DNA from: Tardiphaga sp.
Lineage (GTDB): Bacteria; Pseudomonadota; Alphaproteobacteria; Rhizobiales; Xanthobacteraceae
Direction of reading: 5' to 3'
DNA length: 48,735 nt
Assembly: GCA_030147505.1 (NCBI GenBank)
Contig: JASBVG010000001.1
Location: 1 to 48,735 of the forward strand
Part shown: piece by piece, positions 46,755 to 48,735 of the stretch
Layout of the letters: the number at the start of each line of letters is the position of its first letter
Numbering within the stretch: the first letter of the stretch is position 1
The notes under the pieces: generated by a model
Databases searched by the model: none
What the model was told of the DNA's origin: nothing
The model's input: the letters and a program-made list of their open reading frames with translations, nothing else
Made by a program: the position numbers and the translations under genes

Positions 46755-48735
46755 TCAGGTATGGACTTCGGTCGCCTGTTGGGGCGACGCGCTCCGCCTG
46801 ATCGCGAGCCGCCGCACGACCACATAGAAGATCGGCGTCAGAAGCAGGCCGAATAGCGTCACGCCGAGCATGCCGGCAAAGACGGCGATGCCCATGGCGT
46901 GCCGCATTTCGGCGCCCGCTCCGGTGGCGATGACGAGCGGAATCACGCCGGCAATGAAGGCGAGCGACGTCATCAGGATCGGCCGAAGGCGCAGGCGGGC
47001 CGCTTCGAGAACGGCGGCCAACGGATCGACGCCTTCATCCTCCTTCGCTCGGGCGAACTCGACGATTAGGATTGCGTTCTTCGCGGCAAGTCCGACCAGA
47101 ACGACAAAGCCGATCTGCGTGAAGATGTTGTTGTCGCCGCCGGTGAACCACACCCCGGCGATCGCCGAGAGGAGCGCCATTGGAGCGATCAGCAGCACCG
47201 CGAAGGGAAGCGACCAACTGTTGTACTGCGCCGCGAGGATCAGGAACGCGAGCAAGACGGACAGCGGGAAGACATACATCGCTGTGTCGCCGGCCTGCTT
47301 CTCCTGATAGGCGAGATCGGTCCATTCGAAGGCCATGCCCGCTGGCAAGGTTTCGGATGCGATGCGCTCCATGGCGGCGGTGGCCTGCCCGAACGAGTAT
47401 CCGGGCGCGGGACTGCCGCTGATGTCCGCAGAGGGGAAGCCGTTATAGTGCATGACACGATCGGGGCCTGAGCTGTGCTTGATGGTCAGCAGAGCCGAAA
47501 GCGGAATCATGTTGCCGGTCGCGTTGCGGACCTTCAGGCGGCCGATGTCCTCGGGCTGCATGCGGAACGGCGCGTCCGCCTGCACCATCACGCGGTAGGT
47601 GCGGCCGAAGCGATTGAAGTCGTTCGCGTAGAGCGAGCCGAGGTTGACCTGCAACGTCTCGAAGATGGTATTGAGCGGCACGCCTTGCGACTTCGCTTTC
47701 ACCCTGTCGATATCGACCTGCACCTGCGGCGCGTTCACCTGGAAACTTGCCAGCATGCCGGCCAGCTCGGGCGTCTGCATCGCTCTGCCCATGACCGCGC
47801 CTTGAGCCTGCGCGAGCGCCTCGAAGCCGAGGCCCGCTCGATCCTCGATCTGGATCTTGAAGCCGCCGGTCGAACCAAGTCCCGGAACGGGCGGCGGCGG
47901 GAAGATGCCGGCGAAGCCATCGGGAATCTGGCTGAACTTGCCCATGAGCTTGCCGGCGATGGCAAAGGCCGAAAGAGACGGGTCCTTTCGTTCGTCGAAC
48001 GGCTTGAGCATCGTGAACATGACGGCCGCATTGGGGATGTTGACCATGCCGTTGACCGAGAGCCCTGGAAACGCGACGACACTCTCCACGCCCGGCTCGG
48101 CCAGCGCGATCTCCGACATTTTCTTGACGACGGCCTCGGTGCGGTCGAGCGAAGCGCCAGTCGGGAGCTGGGCGATGCCGACGAGATAGTATTTGTCCTG
48201 GGCCGGCACGAAGCCGCCCGGCACCGTCTGGAAGCCGACCCACGTCATGCCGACCAGGCCGGCATAGACGAGCAGGACGAGAACACTGAGCCTCGCGGCA
48301 CGGCGCACCGACCAGACGTAGGCGGTCGAAGCGCCGTCGAAGAAGCGATTGAACAGCCGGAAGAACCAGCCGAACAGGAAGTCGATCACGCGGGTCAGGA
48401 GATCGCGCTTCACGTCGCCGTGGTGGGGTTTCAGGAGCACGCCAGCAAGCGCGGGAGAGAGCGTGAGGGAGTTGATCGCCGACAGGATGGTCGAGATCGC
48501 AATCGTCAGCGCAAACTGGCGGTAGAATTCGCCCTGCAAGCCCGAGAGGAACGCCGATGGAATGAACACGGCCGACAGGACAGAGGTGATGGCTACGATC
48601 GGCCCCGTCACCTCGTCCATGGCCTTGCGCGCCGCCTCTTTCGGCGTTTCCCCAAGCGCGATGTGGCGCTCGACGTTCTCGACCACGACGATCGCGTCGT
48701 CGACCACGATGCCGATCGAGAGAACGAGGCCGAAG
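46755..48735 (-). CDS. RND efflux transporter, C-terminal two thirds (partial)
   Basis: This partial gene for the inner membrane pump of a tripartite RND exporter (AcrB/MexB/HAE1 type) has at least 660 residues here and continues beyond the window end. Proton-relay residues are present: the Asp pair in VVDDAIVVVENVERH (TM4) and the Lys in GLAAKNAILIVEFA (TM10). GPIVAITSVLSAVFIPSAF is the TM5 segment and PMALLSAIAGVWFTGG is TM9. It likely exports drugs or solvents. The adaptor and outer membrane channel are expected outside the window. Confidence 0.93.
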   Translation of the reverse strand, partial: FGLVLSIGIVVDDAIVVVENVERHIALGETPKEAARKAMDEVTGPIVAITSVLSAVFIPSAFLSGLQGEFYRQFALTIAISTILSAINSLTLSPALAGVLLKPHHGDVKRDLLTRVIDFLFGWFFRLFNRFFDGASTAYVWSVRRAARLSVLVLLVYAGLVGMTWVGFQTVPGGFVPAQDKYYLVGIAQLPTGASLDRTEAVVKKMSEIALAEPGVESVVAFPGLSVNGMVNIPNAAVMFTMLKPFDERKDPSLSAFAIAGKLMGKFSQIPDGFAGIFPPPPVPGLGSTGGFKIQIEDRAGLGFEALAQAQGAVMGRAMQTPELAGMLASFQVNAPQVQVDIDRVKAKSQGVPLNTIFETLQVNLGSLYANDFNRFGRTYRVMVQADAPFRMQPEDIGRLKVRNATGNMIPLSALLTIKHSSGPDRVMHYNGFPSADISGSPAPGYSFGQATAAMERIASETLPAGMAFEWTDLAYQEKQAGDTAMYVFPLSVLLAFLILAAQYNSWSLPFAVLLIAPMALLSAIAGVWFTGGDNNIFTQIGFVVLVGLAAKNAILIVEFARAKEDEGVDPLAAVLEAARLRLRPILMTSLAFIAGVIPLVIATGAGAEMRHAMGIAVFAGMLGVTLFGLLLTPIFYVVVRRLAIRRSASPQQATEVHT

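Noticed and set aside
1..48735. CRISPR array, integrase or transposase
   Set aside because: No regularly spaced repeats, no Cas, integrase or transposase motifs were found on either strand.

Overview
The window is GC-rich chromosomal DNA of an alphaproteobacterium, most likely Nitrobacteraceae/Bradyrhizobiaceae (Bradyrhizobium, Rhodopseudomonas, Tardiphaga or Afipia type). The reasons are the decarboxylase plus homospermidine synthase polyamine pathway, a 185-residue HNH protein, a Zur-type box before znuCBA, GGAAC-N16/17-CGTT (EcfG-type) promoter motifs, and REP-like palindromes whose ends read TAGGATGGG/CCCATCCTA. No species can be named from the sequence alone.

Layout. 1-4.2 kb: polyamine block on the + strand (speF-type leader RNA, ornithine/lysine decarboxylase, GNAT, Rid-family protein, homospermidine synthase). 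4.3-6.0 kb: NodN-like MaoC hydratase, a Pro-rich secreted protein, MgtC. 6.1-11.1 kb: a leftward zinc operon behind a perfect Zur-type palindrome: small His-rich membrane protein, znuC, znuB, znuA, a COG0523 GTPase with a His-rich loop, and a WD40 protein. 11.1-19.8 kb: crcB, sodB (behind a palindrome carrying EcfG motifs), MFS, GNAT, DUF2147, DUF3095 (cyclase-like), M29 aminopeptidase, YihY, and a hybrid histidine kinase with a histone-like basic tail. 19.8-23.1 kb: gluQRS, a hipBA toxin-antitoxin pair behind four TCCCGANCGGGA operators, and a YkuD L,D-transpeptidase. 23.6-28.2 kb: CDF transporter, DUF2946, TonB receptor and a YcnI-PCuAC fusion, read here as a copper-acquisition group. 28.3-34.9 kb: zinc ribbon, HtrA-like pseudoprotease, esterase, HNH protein, CBS-domain ClC channel, DUF2855. 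35-44.1 kb: AlkA-like glycosylase, EcfG-type small membrane protein, DsbA-like protein, TauE, LrgAB (with a hairpin covering the lrgA ribosome site), a double-Cys secreted protein, PsiF-type protein, AbrB transporter, siderophore-type TonB receptor, DsbB. 44.3-48.7 kb: a broken tRNA-Leu next to an intact tRNA-Leu(CAA), then an FAD monooxygenase, a MerR regulator and the C-terminal two thirds of an RND efflux pump running off the end. This last part looks like a tRNA-linked accessory segment.

The unifying theme is metal and stress homeostasis: zinc uptake and allocation, probable copper uptake, siderophore uptake, fluoride export, superoxide defence, and disulfide chemistry. No integrase, transposase or CRISPR array was seen. 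The most interesting signals are the four-operator hipBA control region, the extended zinc operon with its His-rich and WD40 members, the fully degenerate HtrA-like protein, the SD-covering hairpin before lrgA, the two-way EcfG palindrome before sodB, and the broken tRNA-Leu with an inverted copy of its own 5' half.
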